Positions 13,166 to 25,150 of a DNA stretch of 64,000 nucleotides are shown here, one piece after another (position 1 is the stretch's first letter; each line of letters starts with the position of its first letter). This DNA is from Thermothielavioides terrestris NRRL 8126 (lineage: Eukaryota > Ascomycota > Sordariomycetes > Sordariales > Chaetomiaceae), in contig NC_016457.1 in the NCBI RefSeq assembly GCF_000226115.1, positions 7,626,001 to 7,690,000 on the forward strand, read 5' to 3'. The translations under genes were made by a program, and so were the position numbers. Below the pieces are notes generated by a model. It was not told the DNA's origin, did no database searches, and saw only the letters and a program-made list of their open reading frames with translations.

Positions 13166-14929
13166 TTATACAGTCCCCTTCCGCCTCCGGACCTCGATCT
13201 TGACCTGCACCGGCGGAATGGCAGTCGCCCCGAACCAGAACATCTTCGGCCTCTCAGGCAGCGGCTTCAACTCATAGTTCTGCACCAGATAAGCCAGGAT
13301 CATCTTTAGTTCGTGCGCGACAAAGAACCGCCCGGGACTGTCCCAGCTCGTCAGTAGCCTTTTCTTCTCAACTCCATTGCCCGAAGACACTCACCAGGCA
13401 TGCCGCCCATGACTGAAAGACAGGTACTCGGCGGTCGTTGTCACCATGCCCAACCGTTTGATCCTCAGCGCCTCCTCCGCGTCGTTTCTCTCCGCGGCCG
13501 GCCTCGCCTCGTAGGCCTCGCGCTCGCGGGAAAACCTCCAGGGGTCGTACTCATCCGGGTTCTCGTACAGCTCCGCATCGCGGTGCGTGCCGGCCAGGTC
13601 GAGCATCAGGAAGGCGCCGTACGGCGCGTGCCAGCCCTCGGCCGGGTTGGTCACGCCCTCGCGCGCGACCACCTTGCGGTGGGTCAGACCCCGGGCGAAG
13701 TGGCTGAGGCGCATGCTCTCCTTGATGGCGCTGTCGGTGCGGTGCAGGCGGGCGAGGCCCTGCTTCGTCCAGGTGCCGGACCCCTCTTCCCGGAAGACTC
13801 GCGAGGTCTCCTCGCGGATGGTCTCGAGGCAGTTGAGGGACGGGTCCGAGGAGAGCAAATCAAGCACTAGGTTGAATCCCGTCATCACGGTCGTGTGGAT
13901 GGCGGCGAACTCGATGGGCAGGATGTATTTGGACAGCGCCTCTGGGGTGAGCTCGGACGCCCAGCCGTCGATTTGGGCTTGGCGGATCAGCCAGGTAATC
14001 ATGTCCTCGGGCGGCTGCCAGTCATCGTAGGCGGGGTCCACACCGGACGCCTTACGCGCCATGTCGGAGAGGCGCTTTTGGAGGACGGATTTGGCGTGGA
14101 GATATGATTTGCGCCAGTGCCACCAGTTCACAAGGGCTAGAAGGGGCCCGACGAGCGGGTGGGAAATCCGGGGGAACATGTGGAGGATGAAGCTGTTGCG
14201 GACGACGTCGTCGGCGAAGGCGACTTGGCTGTCGAGGAACTCTTGGTTACGACATAATGGCGCTCCAACAATGATTCGGTTCGTGACTCTCGGGACGATA
14301 CCCAGCCATGCCTCCCACAGATTCACGGCCTTCCAGTTCTCTGTGTCCTTGCCGAACGTCGCGTCTATTGCTCCGTGGACTTCCTCTTGCACGCCAGGGA
14401 TGAGACCGACGAGGTGACGGGCCAGGTGCTTATGGATGGTCTGGATGGGAACGTGGTCGTCGAAGCCGAGGAACAGGTAATCGTTGTACAGAGTATCTCG
14501 GTGGGCTTCTTTTGTGGACAGCACCCGGTCCGGCAGCTCGAGCATCCACGCAGTCTGGGACCGGGGTACAACGATCTCCAGCGGGCGGCTCGGGATCGAG
14601 GGCACGGCGAAGGCGCGGTCGTGTTTGGAATACTGTGAGAGATCTGGGGTCAGCTAGCTGAGAACCTCATGGCGGCGCACTCGTGGTGTGCTGGCTACCT
14701 TGTCGTAGCCCTCGGCTACCCACGAGTCGAATCGCGTAGCATAGTAGAACCAGTTCTTGACGGTTCCAAGTAGGCTGTCGCCGAAACCGACTTGGGGTAG
14801 CGATTTGCCGTATCGCGGCTTCCATGTGAAGTCGACAATGAAGGAACCAATGGTAAAGGCAAGGATATACGCGGCGATGCGGCCGGGAGTCAGCGACTCG
14901 GACAGCTGCAAGCTGAGGTCGGCGGCCAT
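13166..14929 (-). CDS. Cytochrome P450 monooxygenase
   Basis: Three exons, 14929-14699, 14632-13395 and 13337-13166, give 546 residues. The N-terminus has a membrane anchor (ITPGR-type start, AAYILAFTIGSFIVDF), so it is an ER enzyme facing the cytosol. P450 landmarks are the I-helix EFAAIHTT (about 318-325), ExxR as KESMR (E382, R385), PERF-like DPWRF (440-444) and the heme loop FSHGRHACPGRFF with thiolate Cys490. The codon for that Cys is split by intron 2: exon 2 alone reads Trp (TGG), so splicing is essential for heme binding. The C-terminal style (RPKMFWFGATAIPP) resembles fungal P450s grouped near ent-kaurene-oxidase-like and secondary-metabolism enzymes. This is a family impression, not a substrate call. 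No terpene cyclase, PKS or NRPS lies nearby, so no gene cluster is evident. Confidence 0.9.
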
Positions 14930-15988
14930 GGCTGAGGCCCTTGATGATGGTGGATGAGAGCTGAAGTCGGTTGCTATATGTTCAGGTTGTATGCTTCTCC
15001 AGCTTCATGCTCTTCGAGCTTCGTACAAATACAGATAATTGGCGGGCTTGTGGGCTCGCCAGCGCGTCGCAGCGGCCAGAAGGCTTTGTGTAAGCGATGT
15101 GATCGGGTCCTTGCATGTTGGCCCGTCATCCTGCGCCTCGCCTGGAAACAGATTGGTGGATGTTGGGCGCGGGGGGAGGGGTTGGCTGAAACCGGAGAGT
15201 TGGGTCGCTGACACAGCGCAAACCAGGGGTCCTCGCCAAGCAGCCTGGCCCGGTGGGGCGGCGGCGGGTCTCGGGGGCGCCGGGGTTGTCCAAAGGTGCC
15301 TCTCGGGCCGCTCCGATCGGCTGCCTGGTGCCCCGCCATCTCAACGGTCGTGCATGCAAAGATCCTCCCTAACCTCGCCGTCCTCAAGGTAAGTACTCAC
15401 CTAGCCAATCTGGCTCGTAATATCCATCGGATAGCGCTGGAAGTTGGATGGTTTGCAACTGCTGACCGGACTGCGAGTCTTTGTGCACGCCAGTCAGATC
15501 ACAAGCAAGGGTGCGCCTGTTTTGCCTCGAGTTGCGTGGCCATACTGTCCCGTGTAGGAATCCTTGATCATTGTGTAGCGGACTTGTATTCATCTCGTTC
15601 CTAGCCGGCCTTACTGCCCGTGTAAGCGGGGCAAAAGCTGAAGTGCAAAGCTAATGGAGAGAATCCGTGGATGTGGGTTGTTTGGCCGATTTGTGTAGCG
15701 TCAGTTGAGTGGGGTTCACAAGCAACTGTGGCACCTTCATCTCATCCCTTTGACTGACTTGCTGCCTAAACTCCCATTGCTCCTGCTCTGCCTGCTGCTT
15801 TCCCAACCTGGAACTTGATATCCCCAATCCAACTCGCACTACCACCGACTCTTGGGTTCTGCTTATCTTATGACCCCTTGCTGCGGCGTTGCAGTGCACA
15901 TGCCTTGCGCGGGTTCCACCTCGTTCTCCTTGTCTTTTGCCAAAATCAGCTGCTCTATGCGAGATTGAGAACACCACGCGTATCGATC
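14930..15988. other. Intergenic, divergent promoters
   Basis: A 1.06-kb spacer between the P450 (-) and Artemis-like (+) starts. Open frames on both strands carry no recognisable domain. The final 200 bases are CT-rich and probably the Artemis gene leader. Confidence 0.45.
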
Positions 15989-18427
15989 ATGTCGACCTTC
16001 AACGGCCTCGTGGCCGAGTTCCCAGACATCAGAGGTAAGACATAAGATCGCCCCGTTCCCCTCCTCCCCCTCATCCCCCCCCCCCCCCCAAACACGCCTC
16101 CTCTCTCTCCCTGACCTCTCTCCCAAGCAGGTATGTCATTAGGCTGACTTGCCGGTGCAGTCGACTACTTCCGCCCGCATCCCGAGCTTCGGCCCCCCCT
16201 GGCCTGTTTCTTGAGCCACATCCACAGCGACCATCTCGCGGGCCTGGAGAGCCTTCGGTCGCCATTGTAAAAGCCCCATGCAATTCCACTGAGACCGTGG
16301 AACTTCTGACCCAGCCTTGTAGTGTCTTCTGCTCTGCCGCCACAAAGGAGATGCTTCTCCGCCTCGAGCGGTACCCTTGCCGGATCAACTATGCCAACGG
16401 CATCTTGGAAGCGCGTATCCAGAGATACCGCCACCTCAGGAATTTGCTTGTATGTACAGTGCCCCCTTTCATTCCTCTTGCGATGCCAGCTGCTCATGAT
16501 CTACAGAAACCGATTCCCCTGGACACTCCCACTCTCCTTGAACTCGAGCCAGGAAACCACATCCAAGTCACCCTCTTAGACGCCAACCACTGCCCCGGTG
16601 CTGTCATGTTCTGTAAGCACCCGAACTGTGCGGCGCTGGGTTGATCGTCTGCTCACCTCGTGCTTGGCAGTGTTTGAAGGGAACGGCAAAGCCGTGCTCT
16701 ACACCGGCGATGTCAGGAGCGAGCCGTGGTTTGTCAATTCCCTTGCCAGATCGCCGTCTCTAATTGAGTATTCATCGGGCCTCAAGACTCTTGACACCAT
16801 TTATCTCGACACTTCCTTCTTGGACAACATTGAATTTCCAACAAAAGCCGAGGGTATCGTTGAGTTGCTGCAAAAGGTCTCGAGATACCCGGCCGACACT
16901 ATCTTCCACTTTCAAGCTTGGACATATGGGTAGGTGAGGTGAAGCAAGTCCCATTAAGCCCACATTCTAACCACTAGGCAGCTACGAGGACGTCTGGATT
17001 GCTCTCTCGAAATTCCTGCAGTCTAAGGTGCAGACCCTGGACCTTCACCTTTGCCGCCTGCAACCGCTCATGTGCAATGGACAGATCCATGTAGACGAGT
17101 ACAAGATGTCGATGTTCCGCTCCCTTGTGGTCACGAACCCTGAGAACAAGTTTGCTCCTTCGTCACACCTTGCCCCTGAAGCCCCTGGATTGGTGGGCTT
17201 CATGTGCGGCAACAACTATCACGCGGGTGCCTTGACCACGGACGAAAATGTACGACTGCATAGCTGCGAGAAAGGGAACTACTGCAACACTGTGAAGGGC
17301 TCGCAGGTTGTATGGATCCGCCCGATCATCACTCGCCTCCCCAACGGTCAGGATGTCGCCGAGGTTGGGGTCGGCGGGGGAGGCGATGACCTGGAGAGGG
17401 ACGCTGAACTGGACTATCTCTCACTGGAGGATGTCGAGTTGCTCATCGAAGCGTAAGCGCATCTTCTCCCGACTTCAGGCCTGCTGTCTAACCCGTCAGG
17501 CTCTGTGATACCGACAACGTCCCTGATGACCTCAGAGATCAAGTCCGCCACTTCCTGCTCAGTACCATCGCAAACGGTCGGAGAGTCCCACTTGAGTTGG
17601 AACGGGTCGCATTCGGTGACAGCAACAAGGCGGACCTCTCCACCGGCTTAAAGGCAATAAGCAGCAAGCTCAAAAGGGGCGGTAAACAGCTTCCAGCGAA
17701 TCAGTCCGAAAGGGAGGCCCTTCCAAATGTGATCACCTTCCCGTATTCTCGCCATTCGTCCTATCCAGAACTTTGTCATTTGGTTAGAACCTTGAGACCT
17801 AAAGACGTGTGGCCGTGCACTGTCGATGTCAGCACATGGTTGCGTGAAGGTTGGCTCTCAGGAAAACTTCGATGATTGAGAAGTACTAACCCGGCTTTAG
17901 GTATTACGGTCGAACGCCTGTTTTTGAAGCATTGCTCTGGAAGTGAATTTCGCCACGACCAACTCATGAGAGAGCTAGGCAGCAAGGTGGACAGCCAGGT
18001 TACCGTCTCCTCCGCGAGCAATGTCCACCAACTCTCGCAGGCCTCCGATGGCGAGCCTGTTGTGGCGTATCAAAGTCAGCTTTTAGCTTCTGCAGTGGAA
18101 GACCACCCTTCAGGGTCTTGCAATAGCACCACTGGGGTCGAGTCTTCTGCAATCACACCCGAATTACTCGAAATTCGAGGTGAGGGCCATGGAGTATCCG
18201 AACCCGCTGGCGATTCAGCCGGTCTCGAAGGCCTCGTTCCCGCAAGCCTCGTGGATTCGCAAGAGTCGACCGTTTCAGAGTTGGCTCTCGAGACTCGCTT
18301 CCAGGCATTCAAGGCAACTCTAGGGGCTGCAAACAGGGGAGCTGTGGCGGCGGTTGCCTTGTTATCGACGACCGACAATCACTCGGAACTAGAGCACGAG
18401 CTCAACTACCAGGACACGCTGCGCTGA
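15989..18427 (+). CDS. Artemis-like (SNM1 family) DNA repair nuclease
   Basis: Nine exons: 15989-16034, 16161-16266, 16323-16449, 16507-16612, 16671-16929, 16982-17027, 17085-17452, 17500-17849 and 17901-18427; about 644 residues. A metallo-beta-lactamase fold sits at the N-terminus: SHIHSDHLAG (H35, H37, D39, H40), LLDANHCPGAVMF and YTGDVRSE give the metal ligands. The beta-CASP part follows (DTIYLDTSF onward). A catalytic domain right at the N-terminus favours the Artemis (DCLRE1C) branch over Pso2/SNM1A, which has a leading zinc finger. Artemis opens hairpins and trims ends in non-homologous end joining. The last 250 residues are divergent and probably disordered. Weak points: intron 6 (17028-17084, GTGCAG donor) is 57 nt, stop-free and in frame, so it could be exon; intron 8 has a poor GTTGGC donor but an ideal TACTAAC branch site. 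Intron 1 carries a run of 14 C. Confidence 0.87.
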
Positions 18428-19269
18428 AAGCCAAGGAGTATTGGCACTACTCGGCATATTCCTGCAACCCTAAGGCCTGTTGGAGTCATGATGTGGGTGG
18501 GTATTGCCACCGTCTTCCTGGCCGGAAGCTCGACTCGATGAACACGGTCAACATCAACATCGGCTCTGGCACCCACAGCAACTGCCGATCCTCGCAAGAA
18601 TACCTGACCGGGGCCTTGGATCTTTTGGGAAGGAATGCAACATTCCAACGATGAGGTTCTTATTAATTCACGAATCCTCGGCCAGCACCTCTCCCTGCCA
18701 AGGCTGGTGAAGATGGGTCGTGAGCATCGTGCTCGGTTCCGAGGCAAGAACAAACACGACAAGACTGAGGCTCGACCACGGGCCGGCTCGGCGACTCTTG
18801 ATGATTTCGCCGGTCTGGACTCAGATAATATGAGGGATTTAGCCACGGCTTTGCAGCAACGCAGCAGTTTGAGCCTAAATGCAACACAACCGACGGCAGG
18901 CGGTGACGGGAGGGAGGTGTTGAGCGCCAAGGCCGGGCGTTGGACCGGGTGGGTGGTGAAGGTGTAAAGAGCATGCATATTTCGTATAAGATGCCGTTGT
19001 CCGGCATCGACCCGGTCCCGACGCCACGCTTTGTTCCATCTCGGCAGCTGAGACCAACACAGGGCGCATTTAGGTCGGCCCCCCTGCTGCCCATTCTTCC
19101 CCCCCTCACACCCTCACACCCGTCCATCCACGGCTACATCTGGACGGTGGCGTGGATAAGACCGGGCACTCCCCTTGCTCTGGCAACCCTCCCTCTCTCA
19201 AGCACCTACCTGGTGAAGGCCGGCTTACCGTTGATGCCGCCAGGTCTATTAACCAGATCACAAGACGTG
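18428..19269. other. Spacer between Artemis-like gene and GH43 pseudogene
   Basis: It holds open frames of up to 110 codons (for example 18635-18967, +) with no recognised family. The part near 19150-19270 could be the missing N-terminal end of the decayed GH43 gene, but I cannot align it to the family. Confidence 0.35.
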
Positions 19270-20441
19270 CGGATCCCAATCTTGCCTGGTACTTGGGCGT
19301 CTTCTTTTCTCAGAGGAGATCCTTATGTTTCCTTCTACCTTGGCAAGGGCTACGATCCGTTATCCTTCAAGGCCCTGAACCGAGGATCGCCAATCGTCAA
19401 GCCGACGAAGGGAACCGGAGGCGTCTGAGACCCCACAATTTTCCCTGGAGCTCGGAGCCTCGGAGCGATGCCGGCCAAATCATTACATCGTTGGGATGGA
19501 CCTAGATATTTCGAAAGTAGGCTGGAGTCAGGGACACCGTCGTCACCGCCATCCTGGCGTCCGGACCGACATCATGGGACGCGGCACAGAGGACCGGCGC
19601 CAGGGGAATCTTCGTTTGTGAGAGCACGAATTTGATCGACTGGGGTAATGAAAGGCTTGCTGTGGTGGAAGATTCCACAGCCGGCATGGTCTGGGCTCCT
19701 GAAGCACTGCGGGATCCAGCGAAAGGCATGATAGGCAACCGGAAACCATGGCCTTGGACCTAAACATGGATCGCTTACTGTCTACTGGAGCAATTCCCCG
19801 TCCACTGGGCATTCAAGGTTTTGTGGCAGCATGTCAGAGTTGGCCACCACAAGCATACCCAACTCACCGACCTCTATTAAGTAGCCGGCCTCGGACACTC
19901 GCCACGGCGGCATCTCCTCCAACAACCGCATCCGCTACGCCTACACGCGCGACTTCGAGCCCTTCACCGCCTCGCAGACCTTCAACGACAAGTCCTTCAA
20001 CGACATGTCCTTCATCGACAAGTCGCCCATCGACGTTATCAGCCTGAACATCCTCCCTGTCTCCAACGGCAGCGACTCAACCTCGACCACGACCACCTTC
20101 CTCCGCTTCATGACAGACGAGACCCGCATGAACGTGTTCGTCAAGGTCTCCGAGACCGGGCTGTTCGGCAGGGGAACGCGGCCGGGCGGCGGCGCGGGCC
20201 ATCATTTAGCGCGACATGGGTAGGCCTGGCGGCGCCGTGGGATAACGAGGTCCTGGGTAGGGCGCACCTGCTGTTGGATTTCTACGGCGGGGACGGGTAT
20301 CACCTGCGTGAGAGCACGAGTTGGGGGAGTAACGGCGGGTCGACGGTCAGCGATCGGACCGGGCTTCCGAAGAATTTGAGGCATGGGAGTGTGTTGCCGG
20401 TGGATGGGAGGGCGTATGATGCGTTGAAGGCGAGGTGGGGT
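19270..20441 (+). pseudogene. Decayed GH43-like glycoside hydrolase
   Basis: Pieces of one GH43 protein appear in order but in different frames. They are FYLGKGYDPLSFKALNRG then PIVKPTKGTGGV (to 19425); YIVGMDLDISK (about 19484-19515); TGARGIFVCESTNLIDWG, STAGMVWAPEALRDPAKG (19575-19730); IRYAYTRDFEPFTASQ (about 19930); FLRFMTDETRMNVFVKVSE (about 20100); and LLLDFYGGDGYHLRES, LPKNLRHGSVLPV (20228-20441). A TGA at 19426-19428 replaces the Arg of the family motif VRDP. At least four frameshifts and other stops separate the blocks, more than introns can explain. Near 19990 a short phrase (KSFND/MSFIDKSP) has been duplicated in place. The fold belongs to the arabinanase/arabinofuranosidase side of GH43 and differs from the intact GH43 gene at 10.4 kb. 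No functional product is expected. Confidence 0.8.
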
Positions 20442-20508
20442 AGAGGTGGTTGTGATGTGATAAGGGGGGTTCGAAAGGATGGAGGGAGAGGGGCGGGGGA
20501 AGGGAGTT

Positions 20509-20534
20509 GGGGGGGGGGGGGGGGGGGGGGGGGG
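20509..20534. repeat. Poly(G) tract of 26
   Basis: An uninterrupted run of 26 G, followed by purine-rich [20 protein letters not shown] sequence to about 20570. It lies just past the end of the GH43 pseudogene. Such tracts mutate by slippage and are error-prone in sequencing, so the exact count is uncertain. Confidence 0.9.
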
Positions 20535-21975
20535 AGGGGGAGAAAGGGGGAGAAAGGGGGAAGGGGGAAGATGCCAGAGAACGAGGGCAAAGGGGCATTG
20601 CGCGAAGATGGTCCAACGGCCCATGGACAGAGCACCTCGGTCGATATGCCAGACGAGTTTCCGAAAGCCGGACGCGCGCCCTGCTCTCCGGAAAAGCCGT
20701 CGACAGACCGGATTACTCGACCACATAAACGTAGGGTAGCTGATGCCTCGGACTTGAAGAATGCCCGGAAAATGAACCACGAGCCGTCTGGAAGCGGAGG
20801 GAGGCAATATATGGGACCGTCACCTCGGATGGATGACGCTGATCGGGATAGCTCCGTTATTGTTCTCCCCGGAGGGAGACGGATAGAGGGCCACCGCTAG
20901 TATCAACCGTCAACCGGGGAGCTTACGCCAAAGTCCATGGATACCGAAAGAACGCGCCTTGGGCCTGTTTGACAAGCGATCGAAGCTGACATGCACTCCT
21001 AGAGTCAGGAATCACGGATCTGAAACGGTGGTGAAGGGAGATAGCATGACTGCCTTCGCAATGTTCGATACCTAAAACACAGCAAAACCCGAACGCAAAA
21101 CCATCCTTGAGGGAGTCTTGTTTCCTTCCGCTGTTTCCGGGAACGAACAGCTCCTGCTGGGGGTTGAGTGGTCAAGGGGCGTCGAAGCAAGCCGACAAAC
21201 CCAGCCAGGTGGTTTAAACCGTTCCCCAACCACGAAAGGTTGGGTATGGAAAACGTCGAATTCACAAAAAGCGGCCAAGCAGCGCAAGATGCAAGACGCC
21301 CATGGAGAGAAAAAAATTATCACCATCAACCTAACCTAATCTGCCCTAACAGCTCCGAGAGAAAAGTGTTGCAAGTCGGGAATCCATCTCCAAAGGGTAT
21401 CTCATATATTCCATGCCGCCGTGCTGTGCGTTGAAGCGACATCTGTGTTTTTTAGAAGGGAAACCAAGAAGGAAGGGGAAAGAAACAGGAGAAAGGAGTG
21501 CGAGAAGATGGAAACCCTTGACCACATGAACAGTCCAGTCCAATCCAGTCCGTCCGATCCAGCCTGGGGATATCACTCTGAGTAGTGCGCTCTATGCCTT
21601 GCCCTGCCGTCCAACCCGCCAAATATGATGATGATGTAAGGAGGAAAGGAGAAACAGCAATAGGGGCAAGCGTAAGGAACGTCGACTCAGACCCCCCATC
21701 CAGCAAAGGAAGAAGAGAATGAAACAGAAACACCCAAAAGCACCACTCCGATACCAAGGCCCATAGCACACCGCCTCCGGGACACCGTCCGATCCAACCC
21801 GTCGTATCTTCTAAGTGATATCCGTCCATCCATCCAACCTAGAATACTTATTGTCCTCCTGCTCCAACCCCCGCCACCCCCTTTCCCCCCTAGTAACCGG
21901 CCACAACAACCCGAATCCATGCCACCACCCAACCGCTCAAACCGTAGCAACGCCCCCCCGTTCAGTACGGCTTCC
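20535..21975. other. Intergenic, includes vosA 3' flank
   Basis: No supported gene. A plus-strand open frame (20274-20900) continues from pseudogene sequence through the poly(G) run and into unrelated Lys/Arg/Ser-rich residues, so it is not a credible protein. The 600 bases before 21976 are probably the 3' untranslated region of the velvet gene. Confidence 0.45.
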
Positions 21976-23636
21976 TCACTGCCGCCCCCCATCACCACCA
22001 CCACCATCCAACTCCAACCCCGTCCCGGCCAGCGCAATCCCCAACCCCTGCGCATGCACCGCACCACCACCACCACCTCCACCACCTCCCCCTCCACCAG
22101 CAACAGCAGCAGCAGCAGCAGGATGAAACGGCACCCCCACCACAGGCGACGCAAACGCGTGGTGCGCGTGCGCGGCATAGGCATACCCGGCCGGACTGCG
22201 CCGGCTACCACCACCACCACCATTCCCACCACCGTTACCGTGCGGCGAGAACGCGCCGCCGGCAACGCCGGCGGTGGAAGTAGCGGACCCGGGCGGCCCC
22301 CCAGCGGCGCCGACGGGCGAGTGCGGCGGCAGGTGGGAGGTGTCGAGGCGGGGCGGCAGGATCGTCGGGCCCGTGGTTGTGTAGGGGCTGGGCATGGTCG
22401 GCAGGGCCGGGGGGATGGTCGAGAGGGCGGCGAGCGGGTTGTAGCTTGTTGTTGCCGGGCTGGTGGTCGCGTGGGTTGGGCCCGGCGGGGTGGCGAGCGG
22501 GTAGAGGGACGTCAGCGGGTCGGGGACGGTGCGCGGGTGCGGGTGGTGTGTGTGTGCGTGGGCGGGGGGTGGGTGGTGCGGGTGGTGGTACGGGTTGTGG
22601 TAGCTGGTTGGAGTGGTGGTGGTGGTGGTGGTGGCGGGGTCGGTGTCGTAGCCCCCGGCGTGCGGGCTGTCCAGGCTGGTGCCGTCCATGCGCGCGCGCT
22701 TGTGCGGGGGTTTGGCGTCGTCGTAGCCGGCGGTCGTGTAGCCGTACGAGGTGGGCGTGTAGTCTCCGGCGGAGCGGAGCTGAGGCGAGTCGGTGTAGTA
22801 GCTGCCTTGGGAGCCCATGGAGCTGCGCGAGCGGTCGAGGGGGTGGCCCGGCGGGATGCCCGGGTCTTGCAGGGTGCTGATGCGGCGGAGGTGGTGGTGC
22901 GGAGAGTGGCCGGTCGGGCTGAGGTCGTGGCTGGCGTCGTGCGGGAGGTAGCCGTGTATCCCTTGGGACGCGCGGATCTGCTCGGCCTGGCTGATGCTGC
23001 GCTTCTTGGTCGACACGGTGCGCGAGTCCTTGCGGAGGCGCAGGCGCACGCCCTGGTCGCTGAATGACCGGGTCAGGAACGTGGACTCGGCCAGGCCGGG
23101 GAAGGTCTTGGTCGCGTATACGACGAACGGGTCGGACACGGTGCGCGAGAGCAGCCAGCACTCCTTCTCGGCCAGCTTGAGCTCGTAGAGGATGAAGGCG
23201 AGTCGGTAGGTGCCTACTCTCCTGACTGACAGGTCACCAAAGACGAAGAAGCCGCCCTGAGTGTTATCTGTGTCCTTGAGGCTGTACAGAGATGATACTA
23301 GCGTGCCCGTCAGGTCGCTCTCTTTCGGCCCCGACGGATCATCTGGGTCATCGTCGCCCTTGCGGATGAGTCTGGCAGTCAGGATCAGGTACGGATTCTG
23401 CAGGAACGTCCTTGCCGGATCTTTCCTCGGGTTGACCATGAGCTGTACTATGGGCGGAGGGTCGATCGGTTTTCTCTCTGTGTTGCGTGAGCTGGCTCCA
23501 GTCCCGACGATGGACACGGCAAACAGGAAAAGCCAGGGAGGCGCATACCTTTCCCCTTACCGATGGCGACGCAAGCATACTTGGGCTGCTGCCGTACCGC
23601 CAGCTCAAAGTCCCCGCCTCCTAATGTTGGCATCAT
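21976..23636 (-). CDS. vosA: Velvet-domain regulator, VosA type
   Basis: Two exons, 23636-23549 and 23477-21976, give 529 residues; the intron has a GTATGC donor and ACACAG acceptor. The velvet domain occupies about residues 8-185: DFELAVRQQPKYACVAIGKGK, then ERKPIDPPPIVQLMVNP across the junction, GTLVSSLYSLKDTDN, GGFFVFGDLSVRRVGTYRLA and FPGLAESTFLTRSFSDQGVR. The GFFVFGDLSV and ESTFLTRSF blocks favour VosA over VeA, VelB or VelC. VosA binds DNA through this NF-kappaB-like fold, dimerises with VelB, and controls spore maturation and trehalose. A basic PHKRARMDG stretch could be a nuclear signal. The C-terminal 330 residues are low complexity (His/Pro, Thr, poly-Gly), which leaves large open frames on the opposite strand. 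The start is taken at tandem ATGs at 23636; the frame stays open upstream to 23963, so an N-terminal extension is possible. Confidence 0.86.
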
Positions 23637-25150
23637 GTTGCCGGTGTTTTCTGTGAAGCGCTCTCCTTGGCGTGCTCGGAGATGTTTCCGCGGCCCAGGG
23701 TTGCTGGAAGTCCAGTCTAAGCCGCCGTAGGCGACAACTCTGTCACCGAGAGATGGGCCTAGTGGGCAGGGAGGGAAGTCGACCACAGGTTGTGTGGTGG
23801 ACAGAAGAGACGCCGAAGACTTCTGAAGGAGTTTGTCAGCCGACGGCGTGAGAGGCGGAGGTGGTTTAAGCGACAGGGGTTGGGGATGAGGGAGGAGGGG
23901 GGGTTGACCGGATACCTGGACACGAGGGGGTGGCTGTATAGAGAAACTGACCGGTGTAAGCACCGTTGGAAGCGATGCAGTCCCTCAGAAGAGCTGGAGT
24001 GGCGAGAGCAACCGAGTGTTGGCACTGCAGCAGCTGGTGTGGCCTGCTCAGGGCGCCGGGAGCTTCGGTCTCAATGGGCGGGGCGCGCCGGCACTCGTGA
24101 GCGGTGATATCGGGTCGAGGACAGGCGTCAAGCGGGCCGTGAGAGCTGCGCGAGCAGAAGGTGGTGGATACAAGTGTCTGCAGGATGCAGTGTGCAGTGT
24201 GCAGGCTGCGGCGGTAGGCTGCGGCAGCCTGTGGCCTAGAGCGTCCGATGCGGCCGCGGTGGGTGACCCGGGTTTAAGTCCTCCCCGGCTCGGTGCCGCT
24301 GCTCTGACCGCATGCGATGTCCTCGTGGGTGCTTCCAGGTCCCTTCTCCCAATCCTTTGGCCCCCTCTCACAAATTTCCAGTCTCTTTTGCGCCTGAGCC
24401 AAGACCTTCACCAACCAGTGAAGTGTCGAGCAGGTAGAAAGCGGCTCTCGGTAGACGGCGGAAGCTCGAGAATGCTCGCTCGCCTCGGAGTTTGCGAGAA
24501 GGACCCTACAGAGAAGTGGTTGGGATGTCGACTTCAGGCAGGGCGAGAGAAGCTCATCCGAGGACAACACAACGCGTGCTGGTCCAGCGTATACTGGGCG
24601 CCAAACGTGCTCCTCAGTCAGCAACGCCGGCGGAATTCCGGAGACTGGACGGCCCAGGCAGGCCGGCTGTCCAATGCCGCCGTGTCCTGCGCGCGCGAGT
24701 GCTGGGTCCTTGTTTCGTTGTCTGTTAAGTACGTTGACGGTCCGTCCGGTGTCAGGGGACGGTTTGGAAGAGGGCGAGGTGATCTTTCTGGATCCGGTTA
24801 CACAGCGGAGGGCGGCTGGGATGAAATGGATGGGAGAGGAGAGGACAGATCAGATATAGCTCCGAAAACATGCTAAGGTGTTGCGGAGGCGCGACGTGAA
24901 GGATGACAGGGAAGTCCGGAATGGTACCCAGGGAGGACCGCCGCCCAAGTTCGGAGTGGACATCAATAATAGAACCCCAGGTCAATGATATGATTGACGG
25001 CGAGGGTGTGCAGGGCGAAGGCCAGTTAGTGTACGGAATACAACACAAGGACAAGGCTCCCGGTAGGAGGGGGAACCCTGGGTGCTTCAGGTCTTCGATC
25101 TTGACAGTTCAAGGGCTCAGGACCTTGGCTTTCAACATTCATCCACTAGT
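23637..25150. other. vosA upstream region
   Basis: This is upstream of the minus-strand velvet gene. A plus-strand frame of 286 codons (24016-24876) is open but has Cys/Trp/Arg-rich content without any domain and overlaps open frames on the other strand, so I treat it as non-coding. Velvet genes often have long leaders, which could account for part of this stretch. Confidence 0.45.

Noticed and set aside
18635..18967. 110-codon plus-strand frame after the Artemis-like gene
   Set aside because: The Artemis-like protein already ends in a family-like LLSTTDNHSE segment, and this frame has no link or domain.
21919..23067. 382-codon plus-strand frame
   Set aside because: It is antisense to the velvet gene and arises from its low-complexity His/Pro/Gly coding.
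24016..24876. 286-codon plus-strand frame
   Set aside because: No domain, random-like composition, and overlapping frames on the other strand.
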